NCBI RefSeq assembly: GCF_023343835.1
Contig: NC_064433.1
Location: forward strand, 68,532,032-68,596,031
Length of the DNA stretch: 64,000 nucleotides
From: Lagopus muta
Lineage: Eukaryota > Chordata > Aves > Galliformes > Phasianidae
Reading direction: 5' to 3'
The notes under the pieces were generated by a model, which worked only from the letters and a program-made list of their open reading frames with translations, was not told where the DNA came from and ran no database searches. How positions within the stretch are numbered: the first letter of the stretch is position 1; every line of letters begins with the position of its first letter. Shown here piece after piece: positions 39,801 to 54,806 of the stretch. The translations under genes and the position numbers were made by a program.

Positions 39801-41147
39801 GAAACAACAGAAGTCAGTAAAGGAAAGTGATCAAGAATTCTTCAAAAATTACTGGATAGTTTTCTTTCATATGGCAGAATTACCAATTGATATCACCGAG
39901 TCTAATATTTTAAACATAAGTGCATATATCCACACAGTCATTACACTTTTGTATACACACACACATTAAGCTGAAAACACGATCGGTGTGTGACTGAAGT
40001 GTTGGTTTTAACCTGAATGGCATTTTGGACTAAAGACTGGGAATTCCACATGCAGAAAAGCTTCAGGGATTGAAAGGAGAAGAAAAAAAGAAGAAAAAAA
40101 AAGAAGTGGAAGAACAGAAAAGAAGAATGCTTCTATCTAAATACAATCTTAAGTGACACTATTAGGAGTCTCCCATTTGGACAAGACCTGCTAAGTCTAA
40201 ACTGCACCACATACATTCAGTGCTGACTGCTATGACAAATGAGCTCCTCTTTCACTGATCCTTTCCGTCACCAAGTTTTCTGTTAATCACAAAAAATCTT
40301 CAATGATTTTCACTCTAGATATACATTTAAAGTTAAGGAACAAGTTATGTAATAAAAGGACTGTTTCTAACATCATCTTGTTTTCAACACAGTACTCCCC
40401 AAATGTTTCAGATCAAGACCAACGCTGTGACTTTACATGCTTCATGATATCAGAATTACCATCATCTTTTACACCTTCCTCATTCGTGGATCACTTTACT
40501 TTGCCAAAACTCCACTCTCTGAAACACTTCTAAAACACACTAGTGCACCCTCTTGCCCCAGGCTGAGTCTGTATGCTGTGTAGAAAACTCCTCTTCACAA
40601 GAAAATAAAAAAAAAATCACCTGCCTCACTTGACATCTTATTCAAAATATCACATTATTCAGGTCTCTTCCTTTGATTCTTTTCTGTTTGGTAAAAAACA
40701 GTCAAAAATCATTTTGTGACAATTTGTCCTATGGTTATCAGTCTTTTAGTTTCTTGTGTTTGTATTTTTTACATTCTCACTGTTTCTGAACCTGTCTCCC
40801 ATTTGGTCTTGTTGTGGTTGTTTTGCTTTTTTTTTTTTAATTTTGTTTTGTTTTGGTTGCATTTAACTTTACAGTAGCCTACTTGTGTCATCCTGTCAAA
40901 TTAGATTAAGCTATGCTTTTTTCAGCTATGCATATAAAAAACTAACCCGGTTTTCATGTTGTTTCTGTGTCTCATACCCTAAATGAAATTGTGACATCTT
41001 ACACTGAAGCAAGTGTTGCTATTTATACAGTCTTTTAAAACCAGACCAACAGACATATAGATACACACGACAAATAGTCTTTGATACTAGATGAAAATTA
41101 ACTTCATAATGGTTGATGTAGAAAAAAAAATATAATTTATTTATACC

Positions 41148-42245
41148 ACAGAATAGAATCTTTAAATGGAAGGGACCTAATGAAACAATCTGGTTCCAAC
41201 CCTACTGCTGTAGGCAGGATCACTTCCCACTACATCAGGCTGCCCAGGGCCACATCCAGTCTGACTCTGAGTATCTCCAGGGATGGGGCTTCCACAGCTT
41301 CGGTGGGCAACTATTTTGTACTGTTCCAGTTCCTCATCTCTCTCCAAGTAAAAAAAAAAAAGAAAAATCATAATATCTAAACTGTATCTACTCTCTTCAG
41401 CTTAAAGTGAATACAGTCCTGTCACTATATTTCTCTGAAAATGAATGCATCTTTCCTATAGGTACCATTAAGGTATTGGAGGGCCTTGTGGAGGTCCCCC
41501 AGAGTCTTCTCTTCTCCAACCTGAACACACCAAGTTCCTTCAGCATCTCTTCATAAAAGAGGTCTGTCCCTCCAAGAAACTTCATGACCTCTTCTGGATC
41601 TACTCCAATAGCTCCATGTCTTGTGCTGGGTGCCCCAGCCCTGGATGCAGTACTCCAGATGGGGCCTCACAAAGGCAGAACAGAGGGAAACAGTCCCCAC
41701 TCTTGCCCTGCTGGCCAACCTTCCCTTGATAAAGCCAAATTTACAGTTGCCTTTCCAGGCTGCAAGTGTACACTGTGGGTTCATGTCCAGCCTTTTGTCT
41801 ACAAGAACCCCAAGTTCTGTGCAGGGCTAAATCCATTTTTCACCCAGTCTCTGTTGATGTCTGGGACTGCCTCCACCCAAGTGTAGCTTCTTGTACTTGC
41901 ATTTGTTGAACCCCATTTATTTCATGTAGGCCCACTTTTTAAGCTTCACTAAGTTGCTTTGGCTGGCATCTTTTCCTTTTGTCATATCAACTGCACCCTC
42001 ATCTTAGTGTCATCAGCAAATCTGCTGAGGCTGCACTCAATCCCAGTCTATGTCATTAATGAAGATAGCAGATAACACCAATCCCAGTGCAGACCTCTAA
42101 GGAACACTCCTCATTACTGATCTCTATCTGGATATAGAGCATTGACTGCAACTCTCTGGATATGGATATCCAGCCAATTATTTATTCAGCAAACAGTCCA
42201 CCCTTCAAATTCATCTCTCTCCAATTTAGAGACAAGGATGTTGTA
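41148..42245 (-). mobile_element. CR1 LINE, 1.1-kb old copy with reverse transcriptase remnant
   Basis: Read on the minus strand this is CR1 ORF2 from upstream of the catalytic motif to the 3' end. Phe-Ala-Asp-Asp is preserved at 42020-42009. Sequence related to KWAHVNLMRFNKAKCKVLHL is recognisable but broken by stops. It has the same orientation as SHISAL1 and ends about 270 bp from the exon 3 donor. Confidence 0.92.
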
Positions 42246-42514
42246 TGGGAGTAACATAACTATTTACCATTGAAAAATGGCAGCATCTATTTCTCTGAGA
42301 GAACAGTATTACAAGATGATGTAAGACATTCCAGAATAACAAATAACTCCTAAGCAGCAATTACATAAGAAAATTCATAATACAAAGAGTTACGTCTTAG
42401 GTACTTGAATGGTACCACAACCCTGAATTTGCAGATGCTTCCAAACGCAAATGACTGTTCACACTACAAGGTAACGGAGTAAAAAATACATCACAGTATG
42501 GCTTAATTTACTTA

Positions 42515-42925
<411 letters not shown>

Positions 42926-43129
42926 TTATGTCAGTAGAATGCATAGAAAACAAAAATTTTCTTTTGAAGTATATAATTAAAAATTATAAATACTGTGTGA
43001 CATACCAATTTATACCAATGTATAAATGTGGTCTGTGATTAACTCCAGTGCTTTAAACGAGACCACAAACGAAGAGTTGATGTTAGGTGTGGTAAAGAAG
43101 AGCAATGAGAGTGAATGTCCATCTCTTTT

Positions 43130-43760
43130 GGCCTAGGACCACTCCTTCTCTGCCACTGAGCGCAGCCCAGTTCCCTGGGGTCTCTGTTCAGGCTGAGGGA
43201 TAGGGCTGCTGCTTCTCCCTTCACAGATTTAGCCATTAGCAAAACTGAGCATACGTTCCAGAGTCACAGACAGGCTGCTCCAGCCAAGGGCTGCTTTCAA
43301 CAGCACTTACACACAGCACTCATGTAGAACAGACACAGGCAGCCAAGACCCCTTCTCTCTGCCTCGCAGAGACATAAGGTCACCAGTACAGATGTACACA
43401 TATCTCCCTCTACGTTCATGAACACACACACATTTACAATCCTTCAAGCACCTGGTATGGGTCCTCTGTCCATCTAGCATTCCCCCAGACCCCAAAGGTA
43501 CTGGCATGGCCTTTCTGTCTGCCCAGAACTCCTCTGCCCCAATCCTTAAGCATTGCCTGGCACAGCCCTTCAGTCTGCCCGGCACCCCTCCCCACACCCT
43601 GAGCCCCATGGGTGTCCTACTTGCTGGATTGTCTAGCTTGAAGTTTGCTGGTGAATATATACTACCCCTTCCCCTGCACACCCCCTTGGGTTTGCAGAGC
43701 TCTGTGGCACATTCCCAGTCCAGGCCCTGTTGGATCACAGTTGTATCAGTTGCAAAGTTC
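43130..43760. other. GC-rich patch in SHISAL1 intron, origin unknown
   Basis: Base composition rises sharply against the AT-rich surroundings, with C-rich stretches such as CCCCTCCCCACACCCTGAGC. Open frames on both strands here are long for the region but resemble no known protein. It may be an old LTR or another unrecognised repeat, or a regulatory element; I cannot decide. Confidence 0.4.
43452..43622. repeat. Degenerate tandem repeat, about 50-60 bp period, three copies
   Basis: Three successive segments start GGTATGGGTCCTCTGTCCAT, GGCATGGCCTTTCTGTCTGC and GGCACAGCCCTTCAGTCTGC. Each runs on into C-rich sequence. The pattern was aligned by eye and the copies are strongly diverged. Confidence 0.45.
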
Positions 43761-44116
43761 ATACTTCCTAGAAGGCAGTACCTGTAGCTCATTAGCCTGC
43801 CAATGCATGTGACTGGAAGGTTTGTTTCTTGTGATGCTTCCCACCTTAAAAGTCATCCATCAGATAACCCTACAGGAATAAACATTCCTACGCTCTTACC
43901 TGCTCTCATAAGTTAGTGTGACTGACCAGATTTGGTGTCCATCACCACTTCCTTGTCTTGTTACCTCTTGTTTCATTGAAAGAGGTCCTTGACCAGATAC
44001 CCTTAAAAGAGCAGACATTCTCTTTCCACGTAGTGTTACAGACAGGTCCTGTGTTTTATTCTGCAAATTCCTTCTCCCAGAGAATAACCTCTCTGGAAGC
44101 AACAAGGCATTTATAT

Positions 44117-44572
44117 AGAATCATAGAATCACAAGGTTGGAAAGGAGCTACAAGATCATCTAGTCTAACTGTCCTTCGACTACCATTGCTACCACAAGCC
44201 ACTAAACCATATCTCATAGCTTCTCATCCAGATATCTCTTGAACACTGACAGGGACTGCAACTCCGCCACCTCCCTGGGCAGCCATTCCAGTGCTTGACC
44301 ACTCTATGAGAGAAAAAGTTTGTCCTTATGTCTACTCTAAATCTCCCCTGGCACAACTTGTGGCCACTTCCTTGGGTCCTGTTTGTTGCCTGGGAGAAGA
44401 GGTCAAATCCCTCCTCACCACAACCTCCCTTCAGGAAGTTGCAGAGTGTCTTCCTGAGGTCTCCCCTGAGCCTCCTCTTTTCCAGACTAAACAATCCCAG
44501 CTCCCTTAGCTGCTCCTCATAAGACTTGTGCTCAGACCCTTCACCAGTTCCGTTGCCCTTCTCTGGACTCAT
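44117..44572 (-). mobile_element. CR1 LINE, 0.46-kb 3' fragment
   Basis: The antisense CR1 3' end begins AGAATCATAGAATCACAAGG. It covers the 3'UTR and the last part of ORF2 (GAGCCTCCTCTTTTCCAGAC) and stops near CTTCTCTGGACTC. Confidence 0.92.
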
Positions 44573-47500
44573 AGGAGTGAGGATAACCATATGAAAATAT
44601 GTTGCAATCATTGACCCTGAGGAGGTGTCTACTACTGAAAACAGTCTCTGCTGACATGTATTACAAAACTCCAGTCTTAAAAGTAGCTCACAGTGCTTGG
44701 ACTTGCCTTCAGTGTTCTGACTAATTATTGTTGGATGCAGCAGATGCTATTACAGGTATCTCTCAGATCATTAGTTTGCTGGTAGTAAATTTAAGAAGGA
44801 AAAATACTGACAAGATCTTATTATATTATGCATTCAATAGGAAGAAATTATTACATTTGTATGTACATGTTGGTGTAGCTATAGGGTGTATATGGATAAA
44901 GGCAGTAAAATTATCTGCTGCTGGCATGGTATGCAGAGCTTTAAAGCTAGGACAGATGAGTAAAGCTATTAAAAGAAAAAAGAAAGAAAAGAGGTTGAGA
45001 ACTGGGAGAACAAAAAGGGGAAAAAGTGCTAAAGCTCTGCAGGCCACACAATACTAAAAGTAAACAACTATCAGATGAAAGTGCAGCCTGGATTGGAAAT
45101 TCTGAGTGAGGAAGATGAGGTGAGAGCAGAGAAGGAAAGAAACAAGTAAAAATGAATTTGTTAGGTGTGCAGGAAAGAACACTGATCTAGACTTAAGAGC
45201 TTATGTGGAAATAGGTGTGGAGGCTATGAAAATGAACAAGCAGAAGAGACACTAATAAAAAATGTCATTAGGAAGACAGCCATAGGGGAAAATGATCTCA
45301 GAGTAATAGTACTATGTAAGTACTCCCATCTGTTTGGAGCTGAACTTACACAAAGAGAATCTAGCACCAGCTCAACCATACTCATTCATAGACACTCAGG
45401 GAAACTTTGAGGGGATTGCATTTCATCAGAACATCAATCAAACCTGAAGAAAAAAGGCTGGGAACATGTATTGTAGACACAAGAAAGAAAGATATTTTGA
45501 CAGTTTGAAAAAATGTCCCAAACTCTTTCAGACCTAAACCATTTCAAGCTCCTGCTTTGAACCTTCACTTCTGTTTAAACTGTTGTATGGCTCCTTCATT
45601 TTGTACTAAAAAAAAAAGAGTCAGTAATTGAAACAAGAAATCACATGAGAAATCAGAATTTTAATTTCTGTTGCTGCCTGTAAGCACATAACAAGACTGA
45701 TTCCCCTTTTCAGTGAGTGATCTTTCCACTAAGCTGATAAGCACGCCTAGATTAAATGAGGCTCCATAGCAAACGATCATAAGGAAACGATCAGGAAGGT
45801 TGGGGCTGTTAACAGGCGCTTCTGCGTAACTGCAGGATTAAGCTAGCCTAGGATTTCAAACTTTTCAGTAAATTCCTAGAAGGATTGGAAGTAGACAAAG
45901 CATAGTGCTTCCAAGAGCCCTTAATTCAAAAGTCAGAAAGAAATCCACTGTAACAAATCCTGTCTTTCTGCACCATTACTGCCAACAGTGTCTGTGTTAC
46001 AAAGATGTGAACTGTGTTTGATCCACAGGAAGAATGGAAATGTTAGAAAATGTTATTTTTGTTTAGCAGCAATTTGAGAGGGAGGAACATTTCTTATTGT
46101 TACCTCAGAAGAATTCATTGCTATTTCAGGCATTTAGTTTTACCCATCAGAATTTTGGTTTAGTGAAAATTAGAGTTATTTTGAGTGTTCCAATTTAAAG
46201 CAACAATTTATTAATCATGCCATATACGAATTCTCCATCTGTTCCTTCTAAATAACATCTGTTCCTCACAAGTACAGAAATGAAAGAGTGCCTTATTTAA
46301 CTTAACAGACAGTGGGCCAGCATCACTATCAAAGGAGCCTTGTGAAAGATCACAAGCAAAACTAATAGAGTAGTGCGCTTCATACATAGAGAGAAATGCT
46401 GTATTTTGATACACTTTGTTTCTCAAACTATTATGTTGGTAGAAAATACTAATTTTGCTGATGTTCATAACTACATTAAAAATTAAAACTTCCCTACAAA
46501 TTGAGAAGATACCTTAATTAGATAATAAACAACCTTACTTCTGTACCGCTGAATAACAGTAGGGCCAGAGACAGGGCAAAGACCTGGGAATCAAAGCACC
46601 TAGGACTGTATCATTTCATTGAGCTGAATTATTTAATTTTAAAAGTTTCACCCTACAATTTGATTTTTCTGCGCTTCTGTGCAGAAGTTTCATTTTGATA
46701 AAAAAAATAAGTCTGAATGGATTCCCAATCTGTCAAAGATTCAATTTATTGGAGTTTGTTCCTTCACCAGGACAGACAAGTCTAATTTGGTTGCTTTGGT
46801 GTGGTTGTATCTCCTTCTCCCCCTCTCTGGGTGAAAAGCCTGTCTCCATCTCCTAATTCTCTCACCCTCCCAACAGGTGATTCTGGAGCTTTGCTTTTAG
46901 CTTCCATACAAGGTTAGCGTAGTAATGCTGGAGTGACTTCCAAGGCCATCCTGCCCAGTCCTCTGCTGTCAAAGACCCACAGACAGAAAAACTGAATATG
47001 GAGTAAAGTTACATGATCATTCCTTCCTAGCTTGTACATGAAACAGAATAATTCATGGATCTACCACAAAAGCTTAGGAGCTCTTTATTTCAAGACACTT
47101 TGGCTTTTACAGAAATAGAATGTACATAATATGCTATAGAATTGATGCAGATATTTACTTTTGTAAATATTTGCTCTGGCTTCAAGAAGCCTTGAATTGG
47201 GCTCTCTGAGGAAAATAAATACTTTTTTTTACCCGTCTCATCAAATTCCATGTACAAAATCCTACACAGATTTCTCTGACACCCCTACAAAGAAGTGAAA
47301 ATAGACGGATTATGTTATTATTTTTACCCATGCAATTCCTTCAATCTAATTTATTATTTTTTCAATAGAAATGGCAAGCAGGTTTTGGACTAAGCTGTTT
47401 TTTAGAAGAGTTTGTTGTTTTTTTTATATGCTGCACACGAACAGAAAATAATTCATTAAGGAATTCGGGCTTAAAAAAGCCCAACAAATCAAAACAATTG

Positions 47501-50500
47501 TGAGCAGAATTCTACAGCTGCAGTATAAATGTGGGCAGATGGCCATGGAAAATGCTTCTTTCCCTATTCTAGTTTAAAAGGACTGTTGCTTGCAGTAGTA
47601 ACACGTTTTAAGTGTTGCCCCAAGCAAATGCAAGCTTACCTCCTTGCAAATTCCTTGGTACTTCTATCACTGAGGAAACCTCAGTATTTTTTTACATACA
47701 CACTAAAATAGAAGATATCTAAAGATGTTTGTCCCATCTTCTATTTTCCTGAAGAATCCACTGCTGCAGTACCTAAGAGGTCTTCCCAGCTAGATTGCAT
47801 CTTTTTGGAACAGTTGGTGGTGGAAATGAAAATTTTATGTATTTATTTAGCTTTGCTTTCTGTAAAGAAGATTTTCTGTGAGATATTTAACCAAATGCCA
47901 GCTCTGCAGGGGACATGCTGCACATGGAGAAAGATACTGCTATTCTGGTCTCACATTGCTTTTGGTGCAGTGTTGTAGTGTGCTGTGCTAAAGCCATTCA
48001 ACTCTGAAAAACTGGAATAAAACATAAAAAAAAACACGGATGCATTACAGACTGCCATAACGCTGTTCCAGTGTCAGATCAAGGACTCCTAACACAGTAC
48101 TGCTGCTGATTCCTACCAGAACATGCATAACAGAGAATCTGAGAGAGGACAAATACAAGACTCAGGTTAATACCATTTTTAAGAATAATCAAATAACTTA
48201 TTAGACAAAGTGTTATGGAAAAATTTTTGGATGGCAGAACCTTTTTTGTCTGTTAGACATCACTGGTATTCCTATATTTAATACTACATGAATTGCTAAC
48301 ATTTAAAAATATTATAAACTGATTAGTCTGTGTGATTGCAAAGATATAGACCAGTATTCTGCAGTTACCAAAACACAGAAATGTTTAGTTATGGAAATTT
48401 AAGTAATGTAAATAAACCCACTATCATTACACTGTATGACTGCAGAAGACAAATGTGGTTTTTCAGCCATGTCACAACAAAGGAATTACATATGACTTCA
48501 TTAATTTTTCCCCTCAGTTGCCTGATAAAACAAGAGATGTGTTTTGATGATCACAAGAATGGCAAAGGGGAAAAATAACAAAATATTAATAATATTGAAT
48601 CACTCTTCCCTTAAAACTCTAATAACTATAATGCTGTTTTTTTCAGTTCATTGCTACTCCCATATCCTAAGTCATTCATTCTCTGCAGCCACAGTACAAT
48701 AGGTTTCACCAGGTTTTTTTTTCACTGGTGTGTGAAATTAGATCTAAACAAATAGCTGACTTTGTAACAGTATAGTGAATCCTGGATGTATTAGAATCCA
48801 AATAAAGTTAAATTACAAAAATTAAATAAAGTCCAAGTGTGTTAAGATGTTTATTATAATGACCTAAGTGCAGGCATCTAGGCTTCGCTTCTTTCTGCTC
48901 TTCTATAGCGCATTAAAATCGTAAGAAAGTCTTCTACAAATCTCAGTGAGCTCAAGATGAGGAGATTTCTCACTGTCTCTTTACACTGGAGGATTTTTAA
49001 TAGACAGTTAGCTTCTCTTCATTTTCCTGGCCCTGATGGATTTAATATCTCAGAAAGTTACAAAAGGGGAATAGTGGTTTCACTCATGCACTTCTCTAAA
49101 CAACGTCTCCAAAAGCTTATTTTGTATTTAACATTTTCTCTCACACCTTTGCTTTGCACCTTTGATCAGCACATAGCTAATGTCCACAAGAAATTCTGGA
49201 CTGAAGACATATGTAAGTTATGCATTCTGCAAGTGATTCTCAATGACTCTTACCAACAAACACTACAGAAATAGCCCCTTCTCCATCACAGCTGCATGAA
49301 GTGACTTTTAAAGAAGTGACTGCTTGATTAAAACTAAAATCAAGTTACACTAGGCTCTAAGTATTTTAATTAAAGCCAGATCCCATAGCCCATAGAATAC
49401 CAAATGACCTTCTTTCCCATTGATGAACTGCTTACACATCACAGCCCTGAAAGAACTCTATGTTTACTTCTGTGGGTGCATGCATGTGTGTGTACATGTA
49501 CATGTGAATGCACATGCAAACAACAAGGCAAGTGGCAGAGAAATGTTCTACATCCCAGGAGATACTATGCAAGTATCACTCTTTTACACTACGTACGCTA
49601 CAGGCTCCTTCATTCTAGGTGGTTGTTGCTAACACCTTTTAAGTTATAGTGTGCAATCTATACAAGATTCAAACATCAAGAAGGCAGAGCTGTAGGAAAG
49701 GTGTTAAGGAAGACAACACTGAGCTGGCTGCTGCTTGCTGCAGTTAAAAGCTAAAGGAGCCAACATCAGAACATCAGTATTCCAGCTCTGCCACCTTGTA
49801 CTATATAGATGAATGACAACAAGCTGACCAAGGTTTGCACCAGAAAACAAAACACTGAAATCCCCATAGTAACCAAAAATCAATAGGTTGGAATTCCAGC
49901 TGTCTTTAAACTGTCCCTTTCTTGCCCTGAAGGGCCTGGATACCAGAATAAAATGTCAGGGGAAAGCAGACAGATCAGAATTTGACTGTGGGAGTTTACA
50001 TCAGCTGAAAGTTGCCCTCTGCACCAAGAGAAATTACAGTGGATTAGTGTGGCCAGAATATAAAATATGATACAAGATAGATCACAAGTGAGCATTTTGA
50101 TATCATAAATAAGTAATCAGTAACAAACATCTGCTTGCTACAGATTAGTTTCTTATGAAAAAAAAACCACAAAACCAACAAAACAAAACTAACTGATATT
50201 TAACCTAAGGATAGGCCAAGAACTACATGGAAGTATCTCAGGTAAGAGGCAAGGAGACCACACAGTGTTGGTATATAAGCAAATACATTCTGTTCCCCAA
50301 GGTCAGAGATTACAAGAGATTTACATGTGAAATATCAGAGATTCAACACAGGGCTGACATGGAAAAAGTCAGCTCCCTCCCTCTTCCCCCATGGATGTGG
50401 TTTTGAGGTTTATTTTTACAGACGTACATTTAAATACAGTTCAGATAAGACTGAAGCTGAGGAGAGACTGTTCATTTGTAACTTTTATATATATCTTTAT

Positions 50501-50744
50501 ATCTCTTGTATTTATATGCAGCTTTTACTTACACACTGTCCAAACAATGTTTATAATATGCACCAAAGCAATGAAAGCAAAGCTAAAATACCATTTCTTT
50601 TAAAAGTTCTACAATAGCAAAAGCCTTTCAGCAATGTTTCTCTGTGTGTGAATATTTTAATTGCTCCTATCATTAAGTACACCTCAGACTACATTACTAG
50701 ACCAGGAACAGTTTGGTGAAGAGCACTTAAAACTCATGTACTTA

Positions 50745-51029
<285 letters not shown>

Positions 51030-53177
51030 TCACTGGTTAAGCTTAAACAACTGTTCTTTGATTTCTGAAAAAGTTAATATTTCAGAACTTTCAACATTAT
51101 AACATTTTATACTAAAAATCATAGCATTTAGAATTTGTTGTTTTTTGACTTTTACTACTGCTATAATTCTGATAACTGTCATTTATTTCAAGGGAGGAAC
51201 TGCTTTCCAAGCCAAGAAACACAATAGTATTTAGGAAAACATTTTCACAGTGTGTACACAGATATCCACAAACACCTAACAACGTCCATGTTTGATTTTC
51301 CATCAATGACTTCATAGAAACAAAAAGCTGATATAAAAACTGCAACAAAAGTTTGAAGATGCTTGATCTCTGGTCATTGTTACTGATAGAAATCTCTTTT
51401 CCACTGTGAAGGTAGTTCTTCAGTAAGGATTATTCTGTCAGATATAGGAAGTACAAAACAGTTTAACAGATCTCAACAACCTTGAATTTGCAAGGAGACA
51501 GAACTAATAGAAATACAGCTACTCCTGGGAATTCTTACAGGTCTTCTTTATTAAATTCTCATGTAAAGTGTTTATTACCCCTCTGAGAACATTTTTTCCT
51601 GGACTATCACAATGCTTTTACCATCACTTTTCCTGAAAAAGACATAAAAGGAAGGCCATCCATACCCTTTGAATGCAGCTGACTGCTGCAGTGACTGGCA
51701 CACTGTGGTTACAGCTGCATGGTAAGATCGCAGGCAGCCTGCTGGTTACCAGCAGCTCTGAACTGGAAGCCATGCAATCACCTCAGTTTGCCTGAACTAA
51801 GCAAGCGTGCCGAGGGGCAGCAGAGAGAGCCCTTCCAGCATGGTTGTTAATCACCTACATGTGAATACTTTGTACATCTGAAAAGTCCTGCACAAAAAAA
51901 AGCTCCATATACTGTCACCATTCTGATTCATTTTTGTGGAAGGCCCTGCAGTATTAAGGGCTGTGTGTACCATAGGGTGCCCAAAGGCCTTCCACTCTAA
52001 AGAGAACAAAATATAGAAGTCAAGAATCTGAATGCACAAGTGGCAGTGAAATGTTTTTACTCTGATTAGAGAACAGAGGCACAGTAATGCTGTGGGCAAC
52101 TGTGCTTTGTGAGGTCACACGGGCTGAAGATGCTCACTTTAGGCTGGCAGAATTAACTCTTCCAACTTGATGTATGATTTTCATATATGTTTATCAGTAC
52201 ATGAGGATACTTATAATGACTGGCATAGATTGAGCTTAACTGTACAGCATCTCTCCACACACAGTTCCTGTTGACTGAAAATCGTTGCTTTCTCATTTTT
52301 ATTTTCAGGTTTCTCGCATTCTTTTACTGTGGGCTTAATCAAATTTTAATGATCATTGCAGTGGAAATAACTTCTTTATTTATGCGTATAGAGGGATATA
52401 GAACAAAGCATTAAACTGAGGAGAAAACAAGGTCACATATTCCTTTCTGAATGAAACATTTTACATTCTGAAATATGTATTTATTTTAATGGCTAAACTG
52501 AGGCCTAAAAAAAATTGCATGAGAATCTCACGAAATCAGTGCAGGAATTCATTTGCATCCTCTCATGCCAATGTTTAGTTTTTCATTTACCTGAAACATG
52601 GTCCTCCTTGATAATAGGACATGTGTGGCTAGAATGCAAACTTAGGTTTTGTAACCACAAATTTATTGGAAAAAAAAAAACACCAAACCAGATAGATGAG
52701 GGCCTCCAAGGACAATCAAATGTGTATAAAACCTGATTCACCCTTTATGAAAGTTCCTATCTCCACTTGTCTCTATTTCTACTGATTGAAGATCTTACAG
52801 CAGTTATCCTCCAAAAACAGACCTCAGCTCCATTCCTAAAATTAGCTGAGATGAACCTAAGCTCTAGTATTAGTGTAGCACAGTGTTCAGAGAGGCAAGT
52901 AATCTCAGATATGGATTGGTAGGATAATGCAACTATTATGCACATTATGTACACACACCCACACCTGTAATTATTACTTTAACAACAAAGAAAATCCCTT
53001 CATAGACAATGTCACTCGGGATCTGAAGAGCTTGAAGAATGCTGTGATTACCAAAGGAATACAGACACATGTATTTGTTTGAACAAGTACTAACTTCTCT
53101 CTCCCCTTGCCCCATCACCTTAAACAACATAGCAGTAAAATGTAGGTGTTCCATGATTGATCCACATTTGAAAAATT

Positions 53178-54022
53178 ACAATGGCTGAGGTTGCAAAGAA
53201 AGTTGCCTGGCCCAACCCCTGCTCAGGCAGGGCCACCAGAGAGCTGCTGATCAAGCCGATAGGCAGCTTTTGAAAATCTCCAAAAAGGAGGCTCCACAAG
53301 CTCTCCAGGCAATCCGTGCCAGGGCTCTGTCAACTGCATGGGATGAGATTGCTTCCTAGTGCTCATAGGGAGCCCCCTGTATTCTAGTTTGTGCCCACTG
53401 CATCTAGTCCTGGTACTAGGCAGCACTGTAAAGAGCCTGGCTCTGTCCTCTTTGCATATTCAGGTATTTACATGCATTAATGAGATTCCCCTGAGACTTC
53501 TTTTCTCTAAGCTATATAGTCTCTCAGCATTTCCTGATATGAGAGATGCTCCAGAAACTTCTTCATCTTAATAGACTTTTGTTGGTTTCTTTTCATTATC
53601 TCTGTCTCTTGCCTGTACAGAGGGGCCCACAGCTGAGTATTTTTGATGTGGCCTCAGCAGTGCTGAGTAGAGCAGAGGGATCACCTTTGCCAACTTGCTG
53701 GCAATACTTTGCAACCCAAGACACTATTACCTATCTTAAATACAATGGCACTCCACTGTTTCATTTTCAACTTGATGCCCACCAGTATTCCCAGGTCTTT
53801 TTCTACCAAGTTGCTTTTCAGTTGGGCAGTCCCAGCATGCACATGTGCATGTTCCTCTCTAGTGACGAGACCTTCTTTTTCTCCTGTTAAACCACACAAG
53901 ATACCTGTCAGCCCAAATCTCCAGCTTGTCCGGGTCACTTTGGAAGGCAGCATGAACTTCTGGTCTCTCAGCTACTCCTTCCACTTCTGCATCATCAATA
54001 AACTTGCTGGGGTGCACTCTCT
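53178..54022 (-). mobile_element. CR1 LINE, old diverged copy
   Basis: The minus strand reads as CR1 ORF2 C-terminus and 3' region, without the terminal microsatellite. Landmarks include CATCTAGTCCTGGTACTAGG and the region next to the catalytic motif at 53985-54000, where the usual Ala is replaced (ATCATCAATAAAC on the plus strand). It is strongly diverged. Confidence 0.85.
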
Positions 54023-54054
54023 TCCATCATCATTTTAGTTTTAACTATGCAGGT

Positions 54055-54093
54055 TTATTATTTATTATTATTATTATATTATTATTATTATTA
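54055..54093. repeat. (TTA)n microsatellite
   Basis: TTATTATTATTA-type repeats sit just beyond the old CR1 at 53178-54022. Confidence 0.85.
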
Positions 54094-54806
54094 AAGCTGA
54101 GACCTATGGCACAGAAGAAATTCATAAACCAAACAGAGTATTTCAGTAATGATTTGATTTCTAAAATGACCAGAAGCTTGATTCATTTACTTAAATACAA
54201 AACTCTGGTGCCCATTAAGATTTCCCCAGTCTGTCCTGCCTCCTCTCCAGCTTTCAGTGAAGGAAGTTCAGGTCTCTCATAGCTCCAGTGCACACATGGA
54301 TGAGCTAGAGCAAGTCAAATGGCATTAAATTAACATGGTTAAGCTCTTGTAAAGTGCCCTAGGCATTCTGTAAATGTTTAATACCAGCTTGCAGGGGTGC
54401 ATTACAAACACTCTAATGCATATAGTTCTACTAATCATTGTTACTAGGAAAAAAGCATCCATGTCTAATGTCAACAAACAGAAAGAACATTGACCTCCTT
54501 TCTGGTAGTCATACAGATCAGTATATCAAGGTAATGCCTGCTTTGTGTTTTACTGTAGATCTCTTTACAATCAGGGAGCTTTCCTATTAGTCACGTTTCT
54601 GGGCCTAGTAAATCTGAGTGAAATGGTAGCCTTCATGGAGTAGCCTTGCACTTCAATAGTGACATTTATTCATAGCATTTTTATTCACAGTAGTGAGCTG
54701 AAGAGTATCCATTTAATCTTTCTCTGATAAATTGCCTGCTTCAGATGCTTCAAATGAAGACATATCTGTGTTATGCTGTGCAAAAAATGTTCTTTTAAGA
54801 TACATA

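Noticed and set aside
43307..43792. 161-codon minus-strand frame in the GC-rich patch
   Set aside because: Its length is explained by GC-rich composition, and an equally open frame lies opposite; no protein similarity recognised.
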